Shown: piece by piece, positions 46,007 to 56,150 of the stretch
How positions within the stretch are numbered: position 1 is the first letter of the stretch
Layout of the letters: every line of letters begins with the position of its first letter
Assembly: GCF_025377685.1 (NCBI RefSeq)
Contig: NZ_JACEHK010000016.1
Location: 62,001-126,000, forward strand
Direction: 5' to 3'
From: Anaerobacillus sp. CMMVII
GTDB taxonomy: Bacteria > Bacillota > Bacilli > Bacillales > Anaerobacillaceae
DNA: 64,000 nt
Notes under the pieces: model-generated
Told to the model about the DNA's origin: nothing
Seen by the model: only the letters and a program-made list of their open reading frames with translations
The model's database searches: none
Made by a program: the position numbers and the translations under genes

Positions 46007-47089
46007 ATGGCTTTTTTATCTGTAGACCTCCAGTTTTTTGCGCAAGAAAAAACTGAAAATGCAACACCGAAAAAAAAGCAAGAGACTAGAAAAAAAGGTC
46101 AAGTTGCGAAAAGTACGGATATTAATACTGCTATTATATTATTATTAATTTTTATATTTTTAGGATTAATTGGTAGTTTTGTTGGTAAAAAAACGGTTAC
46201 CTTTTTACAGTTTATGTATCAAGAATATTTACTATTTCAACTGACCGCAGAAAATGTCCAGAGCTTATTTCTAGAGATTACAATGCAAACAGTGGTCATT
46301 GTCGCTCCGATCATGTTAATGGCGTTTCTTGCTGCTATTTTCAGTAATTACTTGCAAGTAGGTTTCTTATTTGCTCCTGAAGCGATCAAGATGAAACTGA
46401 GCAAACTTAATCCGATTCAAGGATTTAAAAGAATTTACTCAGTAAGGGCGATTGTTGAATTACTAAAATCACTACTAAAAATTGTACTTGTAGGTCTAGT
46501 AACTTTCACAATTTTGTGGTTTAGTATTGATCAAATCTTGATCTTATCATTAATTCCAATCACTGATGCACTTAGTTTTGTAGGAACGCTAACAATAACA
46601 ATGGGTGTGGCGGTTTCAATTTTACTAATATTTTTGGCTGTCTTAGATTACTTATATCAACGCTACGATCATGAAAAAAATATCCGAATGTCAAAGCAAG
46701 ATGTTAAAGATGAATACAAGAAAACTGAGGGAGATCCCTTAATAAAATCAAAGATTAAAGAAAAGCAAAGACAAATGGCGATGCAGCGCATGATGCAGGA
46801 AGTTCCTAAAGCTGATGTCGTGATTACAAACCCAACTCATTTTGCTATTGCCTTGAAGTATGATGGAGAGAAGATGGATGCGCCTGTCGTTATTGCCAAA
46901 GGTGTTGACTTTATTGCTCAAAAGATCAAAGGAATTGCAAAGAATAATGAGATTATTATGGTTGAAAATAGACCTTTAGCTAGAGCATTATACGAACAAA
47001 CAGATATTGGGGATGAAGTCCCTGAAGAATTGTTTAAAGCTGTGGCTGAGGTTTTAGCATATGTTTATCGGATCAAGAACAAAGTCTAG
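46007..47089 (+). CDS. flhB: Flagellar export switch protein FlhB
   Basis: Export gate protein that self-cleaves to change substrate specificity from rod/hook to filament. ATG 46007 is used (GGGGGG at about 45996 upstream); the longer open frame runs into fliR. The 360-residue protein has four transmembrane helices in the first 220 residues and the cytoplasmic domain with the NPTH cleavage motif at residues 275-278 (DVVITNPTHFAIALKYDG). Its last 85 residues align with the stand-alone protein YlqH encoded at 17257-17529. Confidence 0.97.
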   Translation: MAFLSVDLQFFAQEKTENATPKKKQETRKKGQVAKSTDINTAIILLLIFIFLGLIGSFVGKKTVTFLQFMYQEYLLFQLTAENVQSLFLEITMQTVVIVAPIMLMAFLAAIFSNYLQVGFLFAPEAIKMKLSKLNPIQGFKRIYSVRAIVELLKSLLKIVLVGLVTFTILWFSIDQILILSLIPITDALSFVGTLTITMGVAVSILLIFLAVLDYLYQRYDHEKNIRMSKQDVKDEYKKTEGDPLIKSKIKEKQRQMAMQRMMQEVPKADVVITNPTHFAIALKYDGEKMDAPVVIAKGVDFIAQKIKGIAKNNEIIMVENRPLARALYEQTDIGDEVPEELFKAVAEVLAYVYRIKNKV

Positions 47090-47110
47090 ACTTATGAAGG
47101 AGAGAACCAA

Positions 47111-49150
47111 ATGTCAGCAAAGGATTTAAGTGTACTATTAGGAGTCATATTAATAGTGGTTATGCTTATCATCCCATTGCCACCCGTGTTATTGGATGTT
47201 CTAATCATTATTAATATCTCTCTTGCTCTCCTAATCATATTAGTAGCAATGAATACAAAAGAGCCTTTGCAATTTTCAATTTTTCCAACACTACTACTTT
47301 TAGTTACATTATTTCGTTTAGGACTAAATGTCTCAACGACAAGATCCATACTCGGTGAAGGCCAAGCTGGTAATGTAATTGATACATTCGGCTCATTCGT
47401 AGTGGGGGGAAATGCGCTCGTCGGCTTCGTAGTTTTCTTAATATTAATTATTATTCAATTCGTTGTCATCACTAAGGGTGCGGAGCGCGTTTCAGAGGTA
47501 GGTGCTCGTTTTACTTTAGATGCAATGCCTGGAAAACAAATGAGTATTGATGCAGATTTGAACGCTGGGATGATATCTGATATCGAGGCAAAAGAGCGCC
47601 GACTGAAAATTGAAAGAGAAGCTGATTTTTATGGATCAATGGATGGAGCTAGTAAATTTGTTAAAGGTGATGCAATTGCAGGTATTGTTATTGTTATTAT
47701 AAATATTATTTTTGGTTTAATAATCGGTATGATGCAACAAGGGCTTGATATAGGTGCGGCTGCGTCAAAATATACGCTATTAACAGTTGGAGATGGATTA
47801 GTCAGTCAAATTCCTGCACTTTTAATCTCAACAGCTACAGGTATTGTAGTTACTAGAGCAGCTTCTGAGGGGAATTTGGGAGACGATATAACAAACCAAC
47901 TATTAGCTTATCCTAAAATGCTTTATATTGCTGGAGGTACAATTCTTTTACTGGGAATCTTTACTCCGATTAATTTAGGATTAACAACTCCGATTGGATT
48001 ATTCTTAATCATTGGTGGCTATTTGTTATTAAAGAAAGAAGATCAGAAATTGTTCGAGGCAGAGGAAGCCGCAAGTGTTGAATCAGAAAATCATGAAGAT
48101 ATGAAATCTCCAGAGAGTGTAATTAACCTTCTTCAAGTGGATCCGATTGAATTTGAATTTGGTTATGGTCTTATTCCTTTAGCAGATGCCAATCAAGGCG
48201 GTGACTTATTAGACCGTGTTGTTATGATTAGACGTCAACTTGCCCTTGAATTAGGATTAATCGTTCCAGTTATTCGAATTCGGGATAATATTCAATTACA
48301 ACCAAACGAATACTCAATAAAAATTAAAGGAAATGAAATTACAAGAGGAGAACTGTTACTTGATCATTTCATGGCAATGAGCCCAGGAATCGATGATGAA
48401 AGTATCGTTGGGATTGAAACAATTGAACCGGCCTTTGGAATGGCTGCGATTTGGATCAGTGAAGACGTAAAAGAGCAGGCTGAGTTATCTGGATATACGG
48501 TTGTAGATCCCCCTTCTGTTGTCTCAACGCATCTTACTGAGGTGATAAAACGTCACGCACATGAATTATTAGGTCGTCAAGAAACCAAGCAGTTAATCGA
48601 TCATTTAAAAGAATCCTATCCTACATTGGTTGAAGATGTGACACCAAATCCACTCTCAATTGGCGAGGTCCAAAAAGTACTAGCTAATCTATTAAAAGAA
48701 AAAGTTTCTATTCGAAACTTACCAACGATCTTTGAAACATTAGCTGACTATGGCCAAATGACGAAAGATACGGATTTAATTACTGAATATGTTCGACAAG
48801 CTCTTTCACGACAAATTACAAAACAATACGCAAATAATAATGAACCTCTTTACGTTGTAACTATAAGTGGTTCTGTAGAAAAAATAGTTGCAGATGGAGT
48901 CCAGCAAACAGAACATGGAAATTACTTGACTTTAGAACCTAATGACTCGCAGACAATAATTGATGCAGTTCTTTATGAGGTAGAGCGAATGAGTGAGATG
49001 GGGCAAATGCCAATATTACTTTGTTCTCCAGCTGTTCGAATGTATATTCGACATTTACTTGAACGTTATTTACCTCATGTTCCAGTATTATCATATAATG
49101 AGCTTGAGCCTTCCATTGAGGTTCAAAGTGTAGGGGTGGTGAATGTATAG
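47111..49150 (+). CDS. flhA: Flagellar export apparatus protein FlhA
   Basis: A 679-residue membrane protein whose cytoplasmic domain forms the nonameric docking ring for export chaperones. It has about eight helices in the first 300 residues, the FHIPEP-family motif region (LGLNVSTTRSIL; GARFTLDAMPGKQMSIDADL with MPGKQMSIDAD quoted), and a large C-terminal domain. Start at ATG 47111 after AAGGAGAG. Its stop overlaps the flhF start (TAGTG). Confidence 0.98.
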   Translation: MSAKDLSVLLGVILIVVMLIIPLPPVLLDVLIIINISLALLIILVAMNTKEPLQFSIFPTLLLLVTLFRLGLNVSTTRSILGEGQAGNVIDTFGSFVVGGNALVGFVVFLILIIIQFVVITKGAERVSEVGARFTLDAMPGKQMSIDADLNAGMISDIEAKERRLKIEREADFYGSMDGASKFVKGDAIAGIVIVIINIIFGLIIGMMQQGLDIGAAASKYTLLTVGDGLVSQIPALLISTATGIVVTRAASEGNLGDDITNQLLAYPKMLYIAGGTILLLGIFTPINLGLTTPIGLFLIIGGYLLLKKEDQKLFEAEEAASVESENHEDMKSPESVINLLQVDPIEFEFGYGLIPLADANQGGDLLDRVVMIRRQLALELGLIVPVIRIRDNIQLQPNEYSIKIKGNEITRGELLLDHFMAMSPGIDDESIVGIETIEPAFGMAAIWISEDVKEQAELSGYTVVDPPSVVSTHLTEVIKRHAHELLGRQETKQLIDHLKESYPTLVEDVTPNPLSIGEVQKVLANLLKEKVSIRNLPTIFETLADYGQMTKDTDLITEYVRQALSRQITKQYANNNEPLYVVTISGSVEKIVADGVQQTEHGNYLTLEPNDSQTIIDAVLYEVERMSEMGQMPILLCSPAVRMYIRHLLERYLPHVPVLSYNELEPSIEVQSVGVVNV

Positions 49151-50305
49151 TGAAGGTCAAAAAATTTGTAGCTAATTCTATGTCTGAAGCAATGAAGCAA
49201 ATTCGTAAGGAACTTGGAAGTGAAGCGGTTATCTTAAATTCGAAAGAAATTGAGACTGGTGGTTTTCTAGGCTTTTTTACGAAAAAAAATATTGAGGTAA
49301 TAGCCGCAGTTGATTCTGTACCGACTGTTCGGAGATCTGTACCTAAGAGAAAGCCTCCTCAAGATCATATCAAGCCAAAGGAACAAAGTACTCCAGTAAC
49401 AATTAATACGGAAGTTAAAAATGAGGGGTTAGAAAAGGAAGTTAAGGAGCTTAAAAGCCTTGTTAACAATATGACTAGTTCTTTTGCAACTCAATTCCAT
49501 GATTATCCAGAGGCTTTGAAGAATATCAATCAAATTCTTATTGACCAAGAAATTTCACCTAACATTCGCATTGAAGTCATGAAAAAGCTATTAAAAAATT
49601 GGTATGTGAAAGATAAGGAAACAACTAGCGAGAGTGAAACGTTGCAATGGGCAAAAGGAGTACTGAAAGAAACTATCCAGGGGAATGAAATGGGTGGCTT
49701 TGCATTTAACAAGAAGTTTTTAAACCTAGTTGGACCTACAGGAGTGGGAAAAAACAACAACTATTGCTAAAATAGCAGCACACTGCATGCTAAAGCATCA
49801 GAAAAAAGTCGCTTTTATAACGACTGATACATTTCGAATAGCTGCCATTGACCAGTTAAAGACATATGCCAAAATCTTAAATGTTCCTATTGAAGTTGCC
49901 TTTTCTGTAGAAGACTTTGTAAAAGCCAAAGAAAAGCTGTCAGAGTATGATGTAGTGTTGATAGACTCAGCAGGGAGAAATTTTTTAAATCAAATGTATA
50001 TTGATGAACTTAAAAAGGTTATTGACTTTGATGAGGAAATGGAAACGTATTTAGTACTTTCTCTTACGTCAAAGTATCGTGACATGGCGTCGATTTATGA
50101 ACAATTCTCTAAAATAAATATTAGTAAGGTTATCTTTTCGAAAAAAGATGAAACATTATCAAGAGGATCGATGTTTAATTTAGTTCATGAGTATAAAGTA
50201 GGCGTAGCTTATATTACAAATGGACAGAGTGTACCTGACGATATCATTGAGGGTTCTTTAGAAGAAATCGTAAATAGTATTTTAGAGGTTGAAACCTATG
50301 AATGA
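49150..50305 (+). CDS. flhF: Flagellar SRP-like GTPase FlhF (frameshifted in this sequence)
   Basis: SRP-family GTPase that helps place the flagellar basal body. GTG 49150 overlaps the flhA stop. The N-terminal basic region and B domain read MKVKKFVANSMSEAMKQIRK. At 49749-49754 there are six A where five give the G1 motif: the frame breaks right after GPTGVGK; removing one A restores GVGKTTTIAKIAA and continues with TTDTFRIAAIDQL and VLIDSAGRN to 50305. The corrected length is 384 residues. This is an apparent insertion, unlike the other breaks, which are losses. It partly overlaps flhG. Confidence 0.92.
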
Positions 50306-51173
50306 TCAAGCAAAGAATTTACGACAAATGTTAGAGATGGCTAGTGATACGAATATAGATACGAAAGTGTTAGCCGTAGTAAGCGGTAAAGGCGGCGTAG
50401 GAAAATCTAATTTTTCGTTGAATTTTGCGATTGATCTTATGAAAGTAGGTAAGAAGGTTTTACTTTTTGACTTAGATATTGGTATGGCAAATGTTGACAT
50501 ATTAATGGGGGTTTCTCCTCAATTTACAATCCTTGATATGATTGAAAGAGATCTATCAATTTTGGAAATTATTGAGGAAGGTCCCGAACAGTTATCATTT
50601 ATTGCCGGCGGAACAGGTTTTTCGTCGCTATTTCAATTAAACCCTCGTAAACTATCAAGATTTTTACAGCAACTTGAGCTATTGAATGGGAAGTACGATT
50701 ATATTATTTTTGATATGGGTGCTGGAATTTCTAAGGATAGTTTACATTTTATTTTAGCGGCCAATGAAGTCATTGTTGTTACAACACCGGAACCAACATC
50801 GATTACTGATGCTTATGCTCTGATAAAATATATTCACTTAAAAGATCAGGATATTCCAATTGCCATCTTAGTTAATCAAGTTGACTCTCCTGCTGAAGGC
50901 AAGAAAACGTTCGAAAATTTAAAATTGGTATCAAGTCAATTCCTTCAAAAAGATATCACTCTATTAGGAATTATCCCTTTTGATATGATTGTACTGAAGG
51001 CAGTCAAAGCACAAGTACCATTTTTACTTTACTCACCTTCTAGTAAACCGAGTCAGTCTCTAAAAGAACTTATTCCGCGATATCTAGGTGTCGCAGGAAA
51101 TGAGTTGAAAGTCCGTTCGTACACTACTTTCTTTAGTAAGATTAAACAATACCTTACAGAAAAAAGGTGGTGA
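50298..51173 (+). CDS. flhG: Flagellar number/placement ATPase FlhG (YlxH)
   Basis: MinD/ParA-like ATPase that works with FlhF to control flagellar number and pattern and helps C-ring assembly. ATG 50298 lies inside the flhF end; GAGG at 50284-50288 is the likely ribosome binding site. The 291-residue protein has the deviant Walker A KGGVGKS at residues 31-37, DLDIGMANVDILMG, DMGAGIS and a C-terminal amphipathic region. It ends 5 bases before cheB. Confidence 0.96.
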   Translation: MNDQAKNLRQMLEMASDTNIDTKVLAVVSGKGGVGKSNFSLNFAIDLMKVGKKVLLFDLDIGMANVDILMGVSPQFTILDMIERDLSILEIIEEGPEQLSFIAGGTGFSSLFQLNPRKLSRFLQQLELLNGKYDYIIFDMGAGISKDSLHFILAANEVIVVTTPEPTSITDAYALIKYIHLKDQDIPIAILVNQVDSPAEGKKTFENLKLVSSQFLQKDITLLGIIPFDMIVLKAVKAQVPFLLYSPSSKPSQSLKELIPRYLGVAGNELKVRSYTTFFSKIKQYLTEKRW

Positions 51174-51178
51174 CTAGA

Positions 51179-52233
51179 TTGATCCGAGTACTCGTAGTAG
51201 ATGACTCTGCCTTTATGAGAAAGATGATCAAGGATTTTTTGGAGGAGGACAAACGAATCGAAGTGATAGCAACAGCTAGGAACGGTCAAGATGGACTAGA
51301 TAAAATTCAGTTGTTCAATCCTGACGTCATTACCTTGGATGTAGAGATGCCAATCATGAACGGGCTAGAGGCATTAAAGCAAATCATGCGAACATCACCG
51401 AAGCCTGTCATTATGGTAAGTAGTACAACGAAAGAAGGAGCGGAAAACACTGTTTTGGCGATGTCCTATGGGGCAATTGATTTTATTGCTAAACCATCAG
51501 GAGCAATCTCGCTTGATATCCATAAAGTTCGTGATGAACTTATTGAAAAAGTGGTTCAAGCAGCGAGTGTAAAACTTTCAAAGTTGTTCCCAAACGACAA
51601 TCAAACAGTGCCTAACCCTAAACCCAATCCATTAGAGAAAAGACGACAAAAACAGTTATTAGAAAAAAAATTGTTGCTATAGGTACTTCCACCGGTGGAC
51701 CGAAAGCATTGCAACAAGTCCTTACAATGCTTCCTAAAGATCTAAATGCACCGATCTTCATTGTTCAACATATGCCTGCAGGCTTTACCAAGTCTCTTGC
51801 AACCCGCCTTGATAACATAGCAAGTATTAAGGTGAAAGAAGCTGAAGATGGTGAGGTCGTAAAAAAAGGTGTTGCCTATGTTGCCCCAGGAGGATACCAT
51901 TTAAGAGCGAGAAGCATCGGGACTACCATAGCAATACAGCTTGATCAGTCACCTCCAGAAAATGGTCATCGACCTTCAGTAGATTCGATGCTAAATTCAT
52001 TGGCCACTATTAAAAATCATTCTATTATAGCGGTTATCCTGACTGGAATGGGTTCTGATGGTTCAAAAGGTTTATTAAAATTAAAAAATTCTTGTGATGT
52101 TGTGGCGATAGCAGAAGCAGAAGAGACTGCGGTAGTCTTTGGAATGCCTCGTGCGGCAATCAACACGACCAAGGTTGACGAAGTTGTACGTTTGCACGAC
52201 ATTGCCGCGAGCATTGAAAAGTATTGTCGATAG
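51179..52233 (+). CDS. cheB: Chemotaxis protein-glutamate methylesterase/deamidase CheB (frameshifted in this sequence)
   Basis: Response regulator with a methylesterase domain that demethylates chemoreceptors. The TTG at 51179 follows AAGGTGGTG. The receiver domain has DDSAF and the phospho-acceptor Asp54 in VITLDVEMP. At a run of eight A (51663-51670) one is missing: the first frame ends in EKKLLL, and one added A gives KKIVAIGTSTGGPKALQ, the start of the esterase domain with its catalytic Ser in GTSTGGP, His in IVQHMPAGF, and Asp in LTGMGSDGS. The corrected length is 351 residues. A-runs of this length are prone both to sequencing error and to polymerase slippage. Confidence 0.93.
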
Positions 52234-52247
52234 AGGGGGATATACTT

Positions 52248-54296
52248 GTGGATAAAAATCAATATTTAGATATGTTTATTGATGAAAGTAAAGAGCACTT
52301 ACAAGCAATGAACGATAACTTATTAAAGCTTGAAAATACACCTGAAAATATGGCTATAGTAAATGAAATTTTTCGTTCAGCTCATACGTTAAAGGGCATG
52401 TCGGCTACGATGGGCTATGAAGATCTTGCAAGCTTGACACATATTATGGAAAATGTTCTTGATGGAATACGAAATGGTAAAATTGGTGTTTCAAGCGAGA
52501 TTTTAGATGTTGTCTTTGAAGCGGTTGATGACTTAGAAGCAATGGTCGTATCAATTGCCACGGGTGGTGACGGTAAGCGTGATGTGAAGAAAGTCGTTGC
52601 CCAATTGGAAAAAATAGAGGAGGCTGATGTGGTTGCAGTACAGGATACGGTAAATAATGAAATTGCTGCTACTATAGAGATTCTTGACACTAATAGCCTT
52701 GTCTTAGAAGAAACTTATGACGACTTTGAGATCACTGTTTTGTCGCAAGCGCTGGAACAAGGTTTTCTAGCTAACCAAGTAAAGATTACTTTACGTGAGG
52801 ATTGTATTCTAAAAGCAGCGCGGGTATTCATGGTATTTGAAGTTTTAGAACAAGTTGGTGAAATCATTAAATCTAGTCCAACTGTAGAGGCCCTAGAAGA
52901 AGAAAACTTTGACTATCAATTTACAGTGACACTTATAACAAAGGAATCCAATGATGACGTGATTAATCGCATTTTAAAAGTTTCCGAGGTAGATAACGTT
53001 GAAGTAACAAATATCGATCTAGGTTCCAATAAATATACATATCAAGAAAAAGAATCAAGTCAACTTGAGAGCGAAGAAGTTCCACTTAATACTAGTAATG
53101 ATAAGAATTTAGTTAACCCTAACAAAGAAGAAAAGTCAAATAACTCAGCGAGCAAAACAATTAGGGTAAATATTGACAGACTAGATATTCTAATGAATTT
53201 ATTTGAGGAATTAGTCATTGATCGTGGGCGTCTCGAACAAATTGCTAAAGAATTGAAAAGTACAGATTTGACAGAGACAGTCGAACATATGTCAAGAATA
53301 TCAGGGGACCTACAAAGTATTATTTTAAATATGCGTATGGTACCGGTCGAACAAGTATTTAACCGCTTTCCGAGAATGGTCAGAGGCTTAGCAAAAGACT
53401 TAGGGAAAAAAGTAAACTTAGAAATCATTGGTGCAGACACAGAATTAGACAGAACGGTAATCGATGAAATTGGTGATCCACTTGTTCATTTGCTGAGAAA
53501 TTCGCTCGACCATGGCATAGAAACTCCAGAAAACCGCTTAAATGTAAACAAGAGCGATGAAGGTAATATTACTCTGAGGGCGTATCATAGTGGAAACCAT
53601 GTATTTATAGAGGTATCTGACGATGGATCAGGGATTAACCGTGACAAAGTCCTAAAGAAGGCAATTGCCACAGGTGTTGTTTCAAAGGAAAATGAGAATA
53701 AATTAACAGATAAACAAGTTTATGAATTATTGTTTTCTTCTGGATTAAGTACTGCTGACAAAATTACTGATGTTTCCGGACGAGGTGTCGGCTTAGACGT
53801 CGTAAAAAATAAAATTGAATCTTTAGGTGGTAGTGTAACCGTAGATTCTGTCTTAGGCGAGGGTACAACTTTTTCTATTCAATTACCATTAACATTATCA
53901 ATCATATCAGTGATGCTAGTTGAAGTGCAAAATGAAAAGTATGCGATTCCGCTTTCTTCAATTATTGAAACGGCAATCGTAAAAGACGAGGAGATATTAT
54001 CTGCACATAATCAAAAGGTGATTGACTTTAGAGGCAGTGTAGTTCCTCTTATGAATTTAACAGATTTCTTTGATGTGCCAAAGACAAGGCAAGAAAATTC
54101 GTATCATTCAATTGTTATTATCCGTAAAGGAGAGAAGATGGCAGCTTTAGTTGTTAATTCCTTTATCGGACAACAGGAAATTGTACTTAAATCATTAGGG
54201 AACTACTTGACAAATGTCGTTGCCATTTCTGGTGCAACAATTTTAGGTGACGGTCAAGTTGCTTTAATTGTTGATTGCAACTCACTTATTAAATAA
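52248..54296 (+). CDS. cheA: Chemotaxis histidine kinase CheA
   Basis: Autophosphorylating kinase that passes phosphate to CheY and CheB under receptor control. GTG 52248 is placed 8 bases after GAGGGGGA. The 682-residue protein has the P1 domain with His46 in FRSAHTLKGMSATM, a CheY-binding P2 region (about 160-280), the dimerisation P3 domain (IRVNIDRLDILMNLFEELV), the ATPase P4 domain (VHLLRNSLDHGIE; VSDDGSGIN; GRGVGLDVVKNKIE) and a CheW-like P5. All catalytic boxes are intact. Confidence 0.98.
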   Translation: MDKNQYLDMFIDESKEHLQAMNDNLLKLENTPENMAIVNEIFRSAHTLKGMSATMGYEDLASLTHIMENVLDGIRNGKIGVSSEILDVVFEAVDDLEAMVVSIATGGDGKRDVKKVVAQLEKIEEADVVAVQDTVNNEIAATIEILDTNSLVLEETYDDFEITVLSQALEQGFLANQVKITLREDCILKAARVFMVFEVLEQVGEIIKSSPTVEALEEENFDYQFTVTLITKESNDDVINRILKVSEVDNVEVTNIDLGSNKYTYQEKESSQLESEEVPLNTSNDKNLVNPNKEEKSNNSASKTIRVNIDRLDILMNLFEELVIDRGRLEQIAKELKSTDLTETVEHMSRISGDLQSIILNMRMVPVEQVFNRFPRMVRGLAKDLGKKVNLEIIGADTELDRTVIDEIGDPLVHLLRNSLDHGIETPENRLNVNKSDEGNITLRAYHSGNHVFIEVSDDGSGINRDKVLKKAIATGVVSKENENKLTDKQVYELLFSSGLSTADKITDVSGRGVGLDVVKNKIESLGGSVTVDSVLGEGTTFSIQLPLTLSIISVMLVEVQNEKYAIPLSSIIETAIVKDEEILSAHNQKVIDFRGSVVPLMNLTDFFDVPKTRQENSYHSIVIIRKGEKMAALVVNSFIGQQEIVLKSLGNYLTNVVAISGATILGDGQVALIVDCNSLIK

Positions 54297-54547
54297 CTAA
54301 ATTTCCAATGTAGTAAGTCTGCTTGGGGAAAATTGTTGTTGTAAAAGTAAGTAAAATAAACTTGAAATAATAAAAACTCAGGGTGTCTTTCTAACTTTAA
54401 CTTTTAGGTAAGAGAAATATTGAATGACTATTTAACACTCAATTTTCTTTTAAAAAAACATGTTTACTCGTCCGACGAGTAACTTCGGGAGCAAAGTTTA
54501 CGAAAAGAGCGCCTTGTGCTAAGACAGATAAGTTTGGGAGGTACAAC
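54297..54547 (+). repeat. 251-base gap between cheA and cheW with reversed family 1 fragment
   Basis: No gene. The hairpin ACTCG/CGAGT (in TTTACTCGTCCGACGAGTAA, 54463-54482) is followed by CTTCGGGAGCAAAGTTTACG and AAAAGAGC (to 54510), which is the reverse-orientation right end of the MITE-like family (inverse of GGCTCTTTTCGTAAACTTTG). The cheW ribosome binding site GGGAGG follows at 54536. In B. subtilis cheA and cheW are adjacent, so the repeat appears to have entered the operon. Confidence 0.65.
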
Positions 54548-55027
54548 ATGGTTGAAGCAAATAATGTGGCAGAAATGAAAGTCATCGTTTTTCAGTTGCA
54601 GGATGAAGAATACGGAATAGAGGTCGAATACGTTCGTTCGATTGAAAGAGTTCAACATATTACTAGAGTACCTAAAACACCTGATTTTGTTAAAGGTGTT
54701 ATCAATTTACGAGGGGTTGTTACTCCTATTATTGATTTAAGAAACAGGTTCGGGCTTGAGGATCTAGAAACAACCGATAGTACGAGAATGATTATTGTTG
54801 CTGTTGATCACATGGAGGTAGGTCTAATAGTTGATGCAGCTAACGATGTGATCGATATTCCTATTGAAGCAATAGAACCACCTCCGCAAGTTGTTGGTGG
54901 AGTTGAAGCGGATTACTTACGTGGTGTTGCGAAACTGGCTAAACGGTTACTTATATTATTAAATTTAGATAAAGTATTAGCTGCTCAAGATTTTAACGAA
55001 ATGAATTCCACCAGGGAAAAAGTTTAA
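54548..55027 (+). CDS. cheW: Chemotaxis coupling protein CheW
   Basis: Links CheA to chemoreceptors. The 159-residue protein has the family core: VIVFQLQDEEYGIEVEYVRS near the start (key part FQLQDEEYGI), FVKGVINLRGVVTPIIDLR, and VGLIVDAANDVIDI. ATG 54548 follows GGGAGG. cheC begins one base after its stop. Confidence 0.98.
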   Translation: MVEANNVAEMKVIVFQLQDEEYGIEVEYVRSIERVQHITRVPKTPDFVKGVINLRGVVTPIIDLRNRFGLEDLETTDSTRMIIVAVDHMEVGLIVDAANDVIDIPIEAIEPPPQVVGGVEADYLRGVAKLAKRLLILLNLDKVLAAQDFNEMNSTREKV

Positions 55028-55669
55028 ATGTATTTTCTTAACCAGATACAATCCTACCATTTAGATATTTTAAAGGAAGTCGGTAATATTGGTGCTGGAC
55101 ATGCTGCAACTTCATTATCTAAGCTTTTAAACAAAACAATTGATATGAAGGTACCCGCAGTTCGTGTTGTATCATTTAATGAGATCACAGAATTAGTTGG
55201 TGGATCAGAAAATGTCGTGGCAGCGATTTTTCTAAGGATAGAAGGCGAAGCGCCAGGGAATATGTTCTTCATTTTACCGTTAGAAGAGGCTACTGGTCTA
55301 ATCCGATATTTAACCGGGGAGTCCGATTTTGATTTGAATTTACCTCCCTATTCAGACATAGGCATATCTGCTTTACAAGAAGTCGGTAATATTTTAGGAG
55401 GTGCTTATTTATCGGCATTTTCCGATTTTACAAACTTAAATATGCAGCCTTCCGTTCCTGCATTAAGTGTTGATATGGCCAATGCCATCTTAAGTTATGG
55501 CCTATTAGAGCTATCTCAAGTAGGAGATTATGCAATTGTCATAGAAACTGAAATTCTAGAGAAGATAGATGAATATTCCCAAAATACGAGGGGACACTTC
55601 TTCTTACTTCCTGATCCAGATTCTTATGAGATAATCTTTCAATCACTAGGAGTTTCTATCAATGGATGA
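55028..55669 (+). CDS. cheC: CheY-P phosphatase CheC
   Basis: Dephosphorylates CheY-P and, with CheD, takes part in adaptation. The 213-residue protein has two ExxN active-site segments, [12 protein letters not shown] and [12 protein letters not shown], in pseudo-symmetric halves. The start is directly after cheW with no separate ribosome binding site apart from AGGGA; the end overlaps cheD by 8 bases, a sign of coupled synthesis with its partner. Confidence 0.97.
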   Translation: MYFLNQIQSYHLDILKEVGNIGAGHAATSLSKLLNKTIDMKVPAVRVVSFNEITELVGGSENVVAAIFLRIEGEAPGNMFFILPLEEATGLIRYLTGESDFDLNLPPYSDIGISALQEVGNILGGAYLSAFSDFTNLNMQPSVPALSVDMANAILSYGLLELSQVGDYAIVIETEILEKIDEYSQNTRGHFFLLPDPDSYEIIFQSLGVSING

Positions 55670-56150
55670 AATCATTAAAGTTGGGATGGCTGAGTTAAAT
55701 GTCGCAAAATCACCACAAAAACTTCGTACATCAGGATTAGGTTCTTGTGTTGGTGTAGTTATTTATGATGAAATAACAAAAGTCTCTGGAATGGCACATG
55801 TCATGTTACCAAGCTCTTCTTTAGTGAAGTCAGAATTAATAAATAAGGCTAAGTACGCCGATACCGCATTAGATGTATTGTTAGGCCGACTTAATCAGTT
55901 AGGTGCGAAGAAAGTACAGTTAAAAGCAAAGCTTGCTGGTGGAGCACAAATGTTCAAATTTTCAACTTCCAGCGATATGATGAGAATTGGTCCTAGAAAT
56001 GTCGAGGCTGTAAAAGACAAGCTAAAAGAACTAAACATCCGTATTGTTGCTGAGGATGTTGGTGGTAGCAGTGGAAGAACGATTGAGTTCGATCCAAATA
56101 CTAGTAAACTCTCAATTCGTACGGTGAGTCAAGGGGTTACAGAGATCTAA
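55662..56150 (+). CDS. cheD: Chemoreceptor glutamine deamidase CheD
   Basis: Deamidates receptor glutamines and stimulates CheC. The 162-residue protein has the catalytic Cys29 in [12 protein letters not shown] and His46 in [10 protein letters not shown], plus [12 protein letters not shown] 55662 overlaps cheC. In B. subtilis sigD follows directly; here a 324-base gap intervenes. Confidence 0.97.
   Translation: MDEIIKVGMAELNVAKSPQKLRTSGLGSCVGVVIYDEITKVSGMAHVMLPSSSLVKSELINKAKYADTALDVLLGRLNQLGAKKVQLKAKLAGGAQMFKFSTSSDMMRIGPRNVEAVKDKLKELNIRIVAEDVGGSSGRTIEFDPNTSKLSIRTVSQGVTEI

Noticed and set aside
53060-53440. 126-residue minus-strand ORF inside cheA
   Set aside because: Reverse shadow of the CheA P3 region; no supporting signals.
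54464-54658. 64-residue minus-strand ORF across the cheA-cheW gap
   Set aside because: It runs through a repeat fragment and the cheW start in the opposite strand; no coding evidence.
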